In this document: positions 12,191-23,141 of the stretch, in pieces
How the letters are laid out: each line of letters starts with the position of its first letter
Numbering within the stretch: position 1 is the first letter of the stretch
Assembly (NCBI GenBank): GCA_002914845.1
Contig: JXTC01000464.1
Location: 161,878-225,877 of the forward strand
Direction: 5' to 3'
DNA: 64,000 nucleotides
Source of the DNA: Trema orientale
Taxonomy: Eukaryota; Streptophyta; Magnoliopsida; Rosales; Cannabaceae
Translations under genes and position numbers: made by a program
The notes under the pieces: model-generated
Told to the model about the DNA's origin: nothing
Databases searched by the model: none
Seen by the model: the letters and a program-made list of their open reading frames with translations, nothing else

Positions 12191-13715
12191 TCATGAACTA
12201 AAGAATAAATAAAAGTAAGTGCAGACTACTACCAAAGTAGGACAAACGATAGATGTATCTGTAGATGCTAACAAATCAGCAACCCGATTATCTTCTCGAA
12301 AGATATATGATACCATAAAGTCTTTATCAGCAATGTAATCCAAAACTCTTGACCAAGCTGGCCTCCATCGAACTGGAACCAACCGTATCTTTAAGCAAAC
12401 TCTATAGCATGTATCAAAGCAGACAATTCCACCTCAAAGGTGTAACCCACCCCTAAAAGGATGGAAAAGCACCCTTGAACAAAACCCAGGTAAGTCTGAA
12501 ACACACATGGGAAACCAGAAAGACTTGTGGTACCGAAAGCGGAACCATCAGTGTTAACCTTAACCAAAAAAGAAGGATGAGGTCTCCAAACAACCTCAAT
12601 AATGATGAGAGCCTTCTGAGGTCTGCTCTTAATCTGAAACTCTCTCATAATTAATAATTCGGTCGCCGAACTGAATATAGAGCCAGAAATCAAAGGCTTA
12701 ATCTCTTGTATTAAATGCCATAGAAGAGTCAAAGTCGAGAATAAAATAGGTTTTTTATCTTCAGAAATAACTAAATTCTGAAACTGCCATATAATCCAAA
12801 AAACATAGATGACACCAACCTTCTAAAAAGCCCGAAGCTGAGGACTCAATAAAGAATATTGAACTCTATCCCAAAGCTCCACAATAGAACCATCTAAAAA
12901 AATTGGAGTACAGAAAATGGAAGACAATAATGTTAACCAAAGTTGTCAAACAAAAAGGTAGGAAAGAAACAAATGAGTCGAGTTCTCTATCGAAGCTCTA
13001 CAAAAGTAGCAATAACAAGACGAAAGATGAAAACCCTATAACATCAAAGACTCCGCAGTAGAATGACGATCATGAAGCACCCTCCAAAGTAACATCGACC
13101 TAGAATAGGGAATAAAAGATGACCAAATCTACTTTCCCCAAGATGGAACAGAAGATGAGCCAAAGAGCAAAGCATAAGCTTCTGAACAAAGTAACCACAC
13201 CATCCAAAGAACCAATCTGGTACAGAATATCAGGACTATCCAAACACATCAATGCCTCAATAATGTCAGGCATTGCAAGAAATCTATGTAGAAAATCAAG
13301 AGGGAGAGACCAACCTATATCAGTCAAAAAGTCACTAACTCGACTTTCCAATAGAGATTCTAAGTTCAAAGGAGAAGAAACCATGACAATCAACGGAGAA
13401 TCCAACCAATTATTTGTCCAGAACTTGACCTTAGAGTGTCCACAAACAAGCCAACGCGACTCTTCCCTTATGTCGATACATAAAGGACGAAGCCTAGGCC
13501 AAATAGAAGATTTAATCTTATGCACATGGAAGTCACTATTCCTCATAATGAAATGAGCTTAGAGATAAGAAAATAACTCCGTATCTAGAGTCAGAATCCT
13601 CCAAGCAATTTTTTTCAAAAGAGCCTTATTAAGAGTAGGTAAATTTCTAAGACCTAGTTCTCCCTCCTCCTTAGGGTAGCGTTCCAAGAAACTTGAACCA
13701 TCTTCTTGTGTAAAA
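12191..13715 (-). pseudogene. Degenerate LINE retrotransposon fragment (RT C-terminus to RNase H)
   Basis: Translating the minus strand in broken frames gives, in order, the end of a non-LTR reverse transcriptase and its zinc-binding region. First comes an EGELGLRNLPTLNKALLKKI-like block at about 13675-13600, then SSIWPRLRPL...WLVCGHSKVKFWTNNWLDSPL at 13546-13100. An RNase H-like tail follows at 12732-12191 (VKVNTDGSAF...; YIFREDNRVADLLAS). This order is typical of plant L1-type LINEs. Stops and frameshifts break it, and the endonuclease and most of the RT domain are missing, so it is a 5'-truncated dead copy. Confidence 0.85.
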
Positions 13716-14706
13716 TTATTATTATTTATATTAACAACTTTACGATCATAAGGGAAAATAATAAATTTTCTCCAATAAATAACATTTTGATTGACAAATT
13801 AACCGAGCTAACCTTAAGTATATAAGTAGATATTAATTTCACTAATGTTATATAATATAACATCAAAGATGAATTTGGTAGCATCAATAAGCATCCGTAT
13901 ATAATGCGGTGCCACATGGGGCTAAAGGGAACAATTGACTTTGTGTATTTTATTTTTCTTGTCAATAGCATGTAAATATTTGGTCTTTATCTCATGTAAA
14001 TTTAGCCTATGTCTCCCTAAATTCGTAAAATTTTAAGTACGCCCTTAAATTTTGAATTAGGCATTCTTATAATTGAAGTACATTTAATCTTCGCTCCCTC
14101 TAGATTAGAAGTCTAGCTCCGCCCGTAGGTAATAGTTATACTATACTTGCCGAGAATGTAAGAATAATCAATTGAGTAACTTGCTAAATGGAAATAAAGA
14201 GGAATTAGTATTATCATATGAGGAATAGAGAGATTTAATTTTTTATTTGTAATTTGCAAGTGAAATCATAGTATCACTTTTAATTATTTTTCTATTGAAA
14301 GTAGCAAATTAAGGAATTTATTTGTTATTTAGTAGTTCTTTTAGAAAATTGGGATTTTTATCTAGAAAAAAATATTAATCAAAACTCAGCTATTAGTATT
14401 ATGAATGAGGGTAACAGAAAGTCAGTTTCACTAACTTCAGAAAAAGAAAGTAGTTTTCACAAAATAAAATTGTTAACAAACTTACAATTAAAGAATAACG
14501 ACCAAAATTAAGAGACTAAGAACCAAAATTGACTCCTAGCTTAATTTTGTCATAGAAAGAAAAAAGAAGAAATGAAAAAAAAAAGAGGAAAAAAAATTAG
14601 GAGTCGTTTTCGTATAGCTTTTTGAGAAGCTAAAATCACTTATTGAAATATTTTTTAACCCAAAAAGATGTTCGATAATAATGAAAAACGAATTGTTGAA
14701 AAATTT
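13716..14706. other. AT-rich spacer with a possible hAT end
   Basis: No gene is visible. At about 14108-14128 the sequence TCTAGCTCCGCCCGTAGG resembles the end of the CAGGGGCGGA-type hAT MITE seen at 377-616. I could not find a matching left end, so it may be a relic. Confidence 0.4.
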
Positions 14707-15585
14707 TGGGTTTTGGACACTTATACATATTTTTCAAAAAATAATACCAAATTTACGACCTTTCAAAAATAATAAAAATCCGTACGACCTTTTTATGGTA
14801 TTTTTCTAAATACTTTGAAAGTTAGAAAACGCGGTGGTATTTTAGTAAATAAGTCATCTTTTTTTTTTTATAGGAAACTACAAAGGTTTCCTGGAAACTA
14901 ATTTGGTTTAATTTGGTTTCATATTAGCGGAATAGTTATGTAAGTAAGTAAATTAAAGGAAAGCGCAAAAGTTTCCTGTAAACTAGTTTAGTTTCCTTTA
15001 GCCAAAAGCCCTGTACGTAAGTAAATCACAGGAAAGTACAAAGGTTTCCTAGAAACTATTTTGATTTCCTTTAGCCAAATATCCTGTACGTAAGTAAATT
15101 ACATGAAACCATGAACATTTCTGGGAAATCATTGTAGTTTCCTTTTTGCAGAATGTCTTGCAGCTAAATAAATCACAGGAAACCATCGTGGTTTCCGAAT
15201 ATCTTATACGTGAGTAAATCACATGAAACTATGAACATTTTTGGGAAACCATTGTGGTTTTCTTTTTGCAGAATGTCCTGTAGCTAAATAAATTACAGGA
15301 AACCATCATGATTTCTTTTTAGCAGATTGCCCTGTAGCTAAGTAAATCACAGAAAACCATAAAAATTTCCTAAAAACTATTGTGGTTTCTTTTTGAATAA
15401 CAGTCAACTACATATTAGTTTCCTGGAAACTACGAAGGTTTCCTAGAAATCATTGTGGTTTCTTTTAGCAGAATGCCCTGTAATTAAATAAATCACAGGA
15501 AACCAAGAAAGTTTCCTGGAAACTATCACAGTTTCTATTTTGCAGAATACCTTGTAGCTAAGTAAATCATATGAAACAAAGAAAT
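14707..15585. repeat. Repeat module with ~73-bp minisatellite, copy A
   Basis: About nine diverged units of 70-75 bases each contain AGTAAATCACAGGAAACC and a GGTTTCCTGGAAACTA palindrome-like core, ending with a GCAGAATGCCCTGTA block. The flank at 14707-14860 (CCAAATTTACGACCTTTC... GGTATTTTAGTAAATAAGTC) is also shared, in inverted orientation, with 52880-53500 and 55930-56600. So this is a dispersed repeat family with an internal tandem array, not a local satellite. The superfamily is not clear. Confidence 0.8.
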
Positions 15586-15599
15586 TAGCAATCTTCTCA

Positions 15600-17440
15600 A
15601 TCATAAGAAATGACTCATACAAATTTAAACCAAAAAATGAAAATGAAACCAAAGCTTAAAGTTGCTGAAATCAATACATCCATAACCGAAGGAGCACCGT
15701 GAGATATCGTGAGTGAAGAAAGTAGACGAGAACCCATCTAAATTGCCTTCCCTCTTTGACTTTTCTTTCCCTTTTAAACTAGGACTAGGACCACTGAGAA
15801 CAATCATGGAGCTTCTTCACGAACTGGACCACCACATCGAATTAGAATGGCTCCACCTGAGCAAAGATTGTTGAGATGACAGTAGAAATAATAGAAGAGG
15901 TTTGCATAGTGGGTTGAGAAATTAGAAATTTCTGGCCTATAGAGCAGAATTTTTTTGGAGAAAGACATTGAAATCTCCTTTCGACGTGGTGTGAGGGAAG
16001 AAGCTACTGTGTAGTTTTTAGTTTAGCTGGTTGTGGTATTTAAAAAAAAAAGAAAAGAAAAAGAAAAGAAAAAAGATCGTATAAAAGTATGTTGAATGTC
16101 AGGGTCCGTATTTTTGGAATTTTTTCTTGAAAGGTAGTGGTGGGTGTCATTTTCCCAAAAATTTTGAGAAAATAGGACTAACTTGGGCCAAAATGATTTT
16201 TTTTTGGGTGAATTTTTATTTTTAAATGACATTTTTAAAACTTTCAAGAAGTTTTTGAAATATAGTCAATTGCTTGTTGACCATAATTTTTCATGTTAAC
16301 AAATTCTTGACACTTCCAAAAATATTATTTATGAAAAAACTCAGAAGGCACAAATTAATCCAATTCATGTCATTTTCTAAAAAATTTAGCCCAAAGATAG
16401 GCAAGTTGGCCCATTTATGTGGACAAAAATAGCCTCATTGGGCCACGCTTGGTACCCTGTATTAAGTGTCTGTTTGGGTGAATATTGGTACTGTATAATT
16501 TTGTATAATTTAATACAAGATTTAATTTTAATACAATACAAGGCGTAGTAGTGAATAAAAAGAGAAAAAGAAAAACAATACAGTAATTTAATACAAGATT
16601 TAATTTTAATACAATACAAGGCGTAGTAGTGAATACAAAAAAAATAAAATAAAAATAAAAACAATACAGTACTGTATTGTTTTTTTTCCCTCTTGCTGAA
16701 GACACCGTATTGTTTTGATAGTAGAGCTATTTGGCCTGATTGAATTTCTATCACGGGTCCATGGGGGTTGTTGGCAGCTGCCACGTGATTGACTTTTCCA
16801 CATGTTTTCTTTTAATTTTTTTTAACTCTCTCCGTGACTATTTTATTAGTATTTTGAGAAATTATCCCTAAAATATCTTTTATTTTTTAAAAATGTGAAA
16901 AAAAAAATTGTGTTTTTGAAAATTTAAAATAAGTACATTCTGTTTAAAAAATTGTTTTAAAAAAGTGTGAAAATAATCCTTGTATTATTAAAAGTTCAAA
17001 ATAAATACATTCTATTTAAATTATTATATTTTTTATTATTTTTGACTAGTCAAAAATTTCAAAAAATTAATAAAATTAACATTTTACCATTTATTATATT
17101 ATTTCAAGGCACAAACTATACTTGAAAATGAAGGAAGAGAAGAAAAAAAAATCTTCTCAACATAGTTGCATCACAAATCCAGAAAAAAAAGCTTAAATTT
17201 TTAGAAAATTTTGTCACTTTTTAAGATTTTGTGTTATAATTAAAGAGGAAGAGTTTTTTTTTTTTTTTGGTCATTTTCGAAATTTCGGAGAATTTTAAAT
17301 TTTTTTTATTTACTAAATTTGTGTTGCAATTACGGAGGGAAGAAGTTTTTATTTTAAATTTTTTTAAAGAGGTTTTAGCCCATTTCAAATGTAATATTTG
17401 CCTTAAAATAATATAATAAATAGTAAACATATTAATTTGA
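15600..17440. other. AT-rich spacer with a 78-bp tandem duplication
   Basis: A two-copy 78-base tandem duplication lies at about 16506-16661, each unit containing AATACAATACAAGGCGTAGT. The rest is AT-rich with homopolymer runs. The open frame on the minus strand at 16386-16784 is built from these repeats. I see no gene. Confidence 0.5.
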
Positions 17441-17453
17441 CTAATTGTTTTGA

Positions 17454-17619
17454 GAAAAATGCTAAGGACACTCTATTTGACACTCTCCAGTCTTACTGTC
17501 TGACACGTGGATTCTACTGTACAGTTTAATATTTTAATAATACAACAAATCAGAGTGGATTCCACGTGTTAAGCAGTGAGTTTAGGAGAGTGCAAAAGAG
17601 AATGTTGCTAGCATTCCTC
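17454..17619. mobile_element. Mutator-like MITE (166 bp)
   Basis: Inverted ends GAAAAATGCTAAGGACACTC and, from the right end, GAGGAATGCTAGCAACATTC continue with matching ACACGTGGA(A/T)TC blocks at 17503 and 17559. The flanks TTGTTTTGA (17445-17453) and TTGTTTTAA (17620-17628) are a 9-base target duplication with one mismatch. Confidence 0.7.
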
Positions 17620-18099
17620 TTGTTTTAAAAGGTCAACGATAATAAATGATATGATAATTCTAATAGAAGTATTTATTTTAAAATTTTAAGAATAAAAGAG
17701 TTTTTTTCACACTCTTTTATAATTTAAGGTATTTTAATAATAACTTTCTTTAAATAAAAATTATTTAGAATTTCAAAAAACATAAAAGGTTTTTTTTTTC
17801 ACATTTTTTCAAAATGTAGGTATTTTAATGATAATTTCTCTCGTATTTCTTACTTTGACAACAGTGCTCGAACTCGGCTTCTTCTCCATCATATAACTAT
17901 TCCGGTGAAGCAGAGTGGCCGGAAGAGAGTTCCAGGAGCAGTTCTCGATGGTCGGAGGCATTAGATCGATACCTCTATTTTCTTTTTCTTTTTTCTTTTT
18001 TTTTTTTTTTATAGGAAGAGATTATCAATCTGTTTTATCATTGTTCTGTTCCTTTGGCGAACTTTCCTTACCCCAGTCTAAGAATAATCTAATTAACAA

Positions 18100-18324
18100 G
18101 TGGGGCCCATCATAAAAGGATCCAAATAAGCTCGGTTTAAAATTTCAATGGGGCCCATTAGCATTTTGCAGTATTCTAGCCCTAACTCTGTTTTACACAG
18201 AGCCGACTACCTAGCACTCTGGACACTCTGAGATCGTCTTCTCCGATCAAGCTTCTCCTCTAGCACATGCTGGCGAGCGATTTTTATTGATAGCATGATT
18301 TTCCGATGATTCTCTCATTTTCCG
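18100..18324 (+). promoter_or_regulatory. Probable promoter and leader exon of the uL18m gene
   Basis: Two GGGGCCCAT motifs (at about 18103-18111 and 18150-18158), which contain the TGGGCC-type site II element common in plant ribosomal and mitochondrial protein promoters, precede an untranslated stretch. It ends at a good donor (TCCG|GTAAGA, intron from 18325). With the acceptor TCTTAG at 22760-22765, this would give a 4.4-kb leader intron before the coding exon. The pairing of these two sites is inferred. Confidence 0.4.
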
Positions 18325-18575
18325 GTAAGATTGTCTCGTATTTTGAATTTTGATATTCGAAAATCTGCTAGATAATGCGTTTTCTCCCCTTTTCAATTTC
18401 AAAATCGTCATTCACCATCCAGCCACCTCGCTATGACTAGAAAGTTATCTGGATGGGCATACATATAATTGAATTTGGTGATATTTGGATTGAATTGCTA
18501 TATTTTGTGACAGCCACCATATGTTTGATGAAAGTCCTCACAGACAACTTACATGAACTTAATATTCTCTTTTAG

Positions 18576-18612
<37 letters not shown>

Positions 18613-19942
18613 CTGATATTTGTTGGCGTGCAAGACCAGTCCTTTTGGGGCAGATTTAGCATTTGGGTTTTGTGTTTTACTCCATGAAATGAATTCAGTA
18701 GTGTATTGGTCTTAGGGTATTCTGCTCTTGATTAGAACAAGCTTATATTTTGATCTTTAGAGTTCTGATATTTTGTTATGAGAAAGTCTGTGCTATGTCA
18801 AACTGTGTGCTTTGTAACAACTCATTTCTGTTAAATAATTTAACGGTTGGCGACAAAAAGGGTCATTCTAGCAACAATTACATAATTTAGGGTAGTCTTC
18901 TTTGTGAGTTGAAACTTGATATATATTGCTTTCTCTAGATCACAATCAAAACTGTTTTTGTTTAACAATTTCTTTAGCATAACTGATAGATGGATAATAC
19001 AATTAGATTGTTTATTATAATTTATTTCTCGTGAAATTGATATAGTTTGTTGTAACTTTTTTTATTTTATTTTTTAATTATTTTTATAACTATATGTATG
19101 TTTACCCTACACATATAAAGGAGAGAGGATTATGAGAGAATGGGGAGAGAGAAATTTGAGGGTGAGAGAGAATAAGGAGAGAGAAAGTCTCTCATAAAAA
19201 AAAGAGGAGAGAGAAAGTAGAGCGAAAGTCATGAGAGAGAATGAAGTGAGAAAGTCACCTGATTTTTAGTTTTCTTTAAAAAAAAATTGATAATTAATAC
19301 AATACAATACAATTGCTCAATAAACATAGTGTAATTTAATACAACTTCGTAAGACAATATAAATCCAAACATGATATTGTACAAAACTAATACAATACAA
19401 TACAACTTAATACAATACAAGACAATACAATACACCAAAGCATTTTCAATTGTTTGTGTCTGTTTTTTCTTTTCAATCTTTTTCATTAAATGATATTAAA
19501 ATTATACAGGAGAAGCAAGTGGTAGCATGTGATCTAGTATAATATGATCCGTTGTCCTGATTTATTTATTTATTTTTTTCAATTTGATTCACATTTAGTT
19601 ATCATGTAATTGATTAGTCTTCAAACCTGAACTAAAAGAGATATAGGCATAGAGCTTTTGTCATTTGTGGTAGAGAAATACTGGCCTTCTTGCTTTTATT
19701 TGGCGGGTGTACAACGAAGAAAGTGGCCACATTTTAATCTGAGGGAGGATTAAAGGACACTACTGGCAGGATGGGATCATTCCCATCTTTCAGGTCTTTT
19801 GTCCTCGTGAGAGAGTGCGCAAATGTGTTGAAATACTATCTTGAGCTGGTCAAGAAAGTAAAGTTTGCCACTCTCGGGTATTTTTGATTTGAGACCAATA
19901 TTTTCAGAAGCTTTGAGAACCATCTATCTATCTATCTATCTA

Positions 19943-20689
19943 TCTATATATATATTAAGCCTGAAGCTAAAACCTCTGATAGCTTCTTTGATCACCATTC
20001 TATTTTTAAAATTTTTAGAAAATTCCTAATTTTTTCATGATATGATTGGTCCTATAATTATTTTTCTTTGTTATCATTGGTTGTAATATATACATATATT
20101 ATATAATATTATATTTAATTTAATATTAATGATGCCTTATAATAAACTTAGTTCATCGAATCGAATCGAACAAATGATTATGCTACATTTGTCTCATCAA
20201 AATAAATAGAGAGAGATAAATACATAATTTAATTTTTTATATAATATTAATGATTCTTTATATTAAATTTAGTTCATTGAACGTCAAAAAATTGTGTTAC
20301 ATTCGTCTCATTAAAATAAATAAAAAGATAAATATATTTTTTGATGTTGAAATATATTGAACCTAACTATATTTTTTATCACTATTCTATTTTTAAAATT
20401 TTTAGAAAAATCCTAATTTTTTCATGATATGATTGGTCCTATCATTATTTTTCTTTGCTATGATTGGTTGTAAAATATACATGTATTATATAATATTGTA
20501 TTTAATTTAATATTAATGATATCTTATAATAAATTTAGTTCATCGAACAAATGGTTGTGCTACATTCGTCTCATCAAAATAAATATAGAGATAAATATAT
20601 TTTTTAATATTGAAATACATTGAACCTAACTATAAATTAGGGTTAAGGTATGCAATATTAATACAACTCGCGCGCGGTATAACGACTAG
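19943..20689 (+). mobile_element. Putative non-autonomous Helitron
   Basis: A 5' end TCTATATATATATTAAG follows an A. The 3' end CTAG precedes a T and is preceded by a GC-rich palindrome (CGCGCGCG at about 20669-20676). These are Helitron end rules: TC at the start, hairpin plus CTRR at the end, inserted between A and T. Inside, two diverged copies of about 340 bases (from 19996 and from 20380, each beginning CTATTTTTAAAATTTTTAGA) are in tandem. There is no Rep/helicase. The 5' end merges with an (ATCT)n microsatellite at about 19921-19946, so its exact position is uncertain. Confidence 0.5.
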
Positions 20690-21320
20690 TGGTTATATAG
20701 ATTGGAGCTTTTATTGGTTCCATCTCAAGCCCAAGCCAAGTAGGCAGTCATTTGGTTCCTTTTGAGTTCTGGGCATTTGGTGTTGTCAACGGGCAAGTGG
20801 TTGTAGTTTGCTTTTACTTTTTATTGTTGTTGGGTGTCGTTTACCTATTATAGAGACTGCACCTCTCTTGTTGTTTGGATACTTTGATATTGTGTTCTCA
20901 CGTAATATTAGAGTAATGTTATTCTTACCTTGCTACATAACAAATGGAATGATTGTCTAGATCTGCTACCACTTCTGAGGAAAATTGAAGGATGTCCATG
21001 ACTACTACTCCCCAACCCCCCAAAAAAAACAAAAAAACAAAATAGAACTCTTTATTGCCTGTAATTTAATTTGAAGAAACAATTATCCTCTGTGAACCTT
21101 TAAGTTAGTTTCATAAATTTTAATTCTAGAAAGTGGTATTTGCTTCTTCTTTTTTATTTATTTATTTATTATTATTATTATATAAAGTAAAGTAGCTATT
21201 ACTTTTAGTTAGAGACTTCCTCAAAGTGGTATGACCCCCAAAAAACTCTAGAAAATTTGGCCCAGAGTTTTAGTGGGCTAGGCCCATTTCTCTTTAAACT
21301 ATTGATGCTTAGGCTCCAAG

Positions 21321-21892
21321 TAGGAATGGCAATGGGGCGGATCGGGGACGGTTTTTTAATTACCATCCCCATCCCCGAAAGCCAATCACAATACCATACC
21401 CGCCCCATTAACCATTCTTTTGGATGCGGGGACGGTGCGGGTATTAACCAATGGATAACGGGGAAAACCGCGGTTACCCATTACCCATTGATAATATTAA
21501 AATATTAAAAAATTAAGATGAAAATACTAAATCCTTTTCATAATCAACAAAATATTAAACACAACAATATACTAATAATTTTTAAACTCTAAAATTTAAA
21601 TATATAAGTACATATAACTCTCCAAAATCATTATTTTACCAAAGATATAATAATATAGATAGTGTAAAATTAAATAGATATTTATATGTATAATAATTTT
21701 TTTATGTAAATATATATATCGGGGCGGGTACGGTGCGGATTATACTAATACCGTCCCCGTACCATACCCGCATATTAACGGTACGGTTATTCCCCGCCCC
21801 GGTCATTTTCCCCGCTTGAGCGGTTTTTCCCCTACCCATTCGGATCGGATAACCACGGATACCCGTAACCATGGGTTATATTGCCATCCCTA
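21321..21892. mobile_element. hAT-type MITE (572 bp) in probable uL18m leader intron
   Basis: Terminal inverted repeats TAGGAATGGCAATGGGGCGG and, from the right, TAGGGATGGCAATATAACCC bound the element. A perfect 8-base target duplication GCTCCAAG (21313-21320 and 21893-21900) flanks it. Subterminal regions are rich in GGGGCGGGTACGG-like motifs in both orientations, while the centre is AT-rich. This is the well-known TAGGGATGGCAA class of plant hAT elements, here without transposase. Confidence 0.92.
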
Positions 21893-22796
21893 GCTCCAAG
21901 CAATAGCATCTCTGTAATCACTCTCAAGCTACTTCTCAGTTTTACGTGGTCAAAAGAACTGCTTGACAATCTCAAGTTGAAGGCGACATTTCTGAGTTCT
22001 GAATCCAACACAAAGCTTTTCTTAAGCAAGACCTACAAGTACGCCTCTATTGGATTTTCGCTCATCAATTTTACCTTTTTCTTTCGTTTATTTTCTTGTT
22101 GCTGATATTTTTGAGATCTTAAGTTTCCTATACTTGGATTTTGGACGTGAATTTTGCAGATAAATTTGTCTTATATATCTATGTTTTAATTTTTTTTCTT
22201 AAATACCCTTAAATAGTTATTTGTTGTTTTTGGCCAAGTAAATACTGCCTAATTGTTATTACGCATTCTTTGAGTTAATTAGTTGGGTGCTCGTTACATG
22301 TTTGATTGAAGTCCGCTTAGAACATATGAGTTTTTAAGTTCAAAAACTTTCCCCGTATTTTTTTTAATGTTGTCTTTTCATTATCTAAAAGTTACAGGAA
22401 GGGAATAGGAATAGCTTTGACTTTATTCATTCATGCCTTTGTTGTGTTCTTATGGATGCTCGAGTTACGCAGCTAGGCAGCCTAGCTTGACAATAGAACA
22501 GTATTCAAGCCCATATATTTTCTCATTGAATTAAGAAGTCAATGCTCCAAAATCTATAAAGCTAGAAGTCTTTTTGTGTGTGCAAGTAATACATGTCAAT
22601 TGGATATATGGCTTTTATCTGCATGTTATTGATCAGCTGTATGTTCAAGTTTTTTACCATAGAAAATTAGGAAGTAAGACTTTTTCCTCCAAGATTTTCT
22701 CAAGACTATAGATAATTAGATAATTGGGAAATAAGACTGTATTTTTTCTCCTTCTTCTATCTTAGTATTGTATTATGGTTTTGTTATGAAAAGGAG

Positions 22797-23141
22797 ATGG
22801 TTATTCCACCACCGGCTAGGCCACCTAGTGTGACAAAGTTTCTCAAGCCTTATGTCCTGAAGATGCACTTCACAAACAAGTTTGTGAGTGCCCAGGTTAT
22901 CCATACACCAACTGCCACAGTAGCCTCTTCAGCAAGTTCTCAGGAAAAGGCCTTGAGAGGAAGCATGGAATCTACTCGTGATGTGGCTGCTGCGGCAAAG
23001 ATTGGCAAGTTATTGGCTGAGCGGCTGCTGCAGAAGAATATCCCTGCTGTCGCTGTCCACTTGAAGAGAGAACAAAAGTATCATGGCAAGGTTAAAGCTG
23101 TGGTTGATTCTGTGAAGGATGCCGGGGTGAAGCTGCTCTAA
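22797..23141 (+). CDS. Mitochondrial large-subunit ribosomal protein uL18 family
   Basis: The 114-residue protein starts MVIPPPARPPSVTKFLKPYV and carries the bL18/uL18 fold signatures: FVSAQVIHTPTATVASSASS (residues about 30-49) and RDVAAAAKIGKLLAERLLQK (about 61-80), ending GVKLL. It should bind 5S rRNA in the mitochondrial large subunit. It matches, in length and sequence as I recall them, the Arabidopsis L18p/L5e family protein At5g27820. The whole coding region is a single exon. A TCTTAG acceptor at 22760-22765 suggests an upstream leader intron. The ATG at 22797 is the conserved start. No cleavable mitochondrial presequence is evident, as in the Arabidopsis protein. Confidence 0.92.
   Translation: MVIPPPARPPSVTKFLKPYVLKMHFTNKFVSAQVIHTPTATVASSASSQEKALRGSMESTRDVAAAAKIGKLLAERLLQKNIPAVAVHLKREQKYHGKVKAVVDSVKDAGVKLL

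Noticed and set aside
14880..15585. Regular ~73-bp repeats as a CRISPR-like array
   Set aside because: The units are contiguous and diverged with no unique spacers, and the genome is a plant; this is a minisatellite within a dispersed repeat.
16386..16784. 132-codon minus-strand frame
   Set aside because: It is built from the 78-base tandem repeat, with repeated residues such as YYALYCIKIKSCIKL; no family is recognised.
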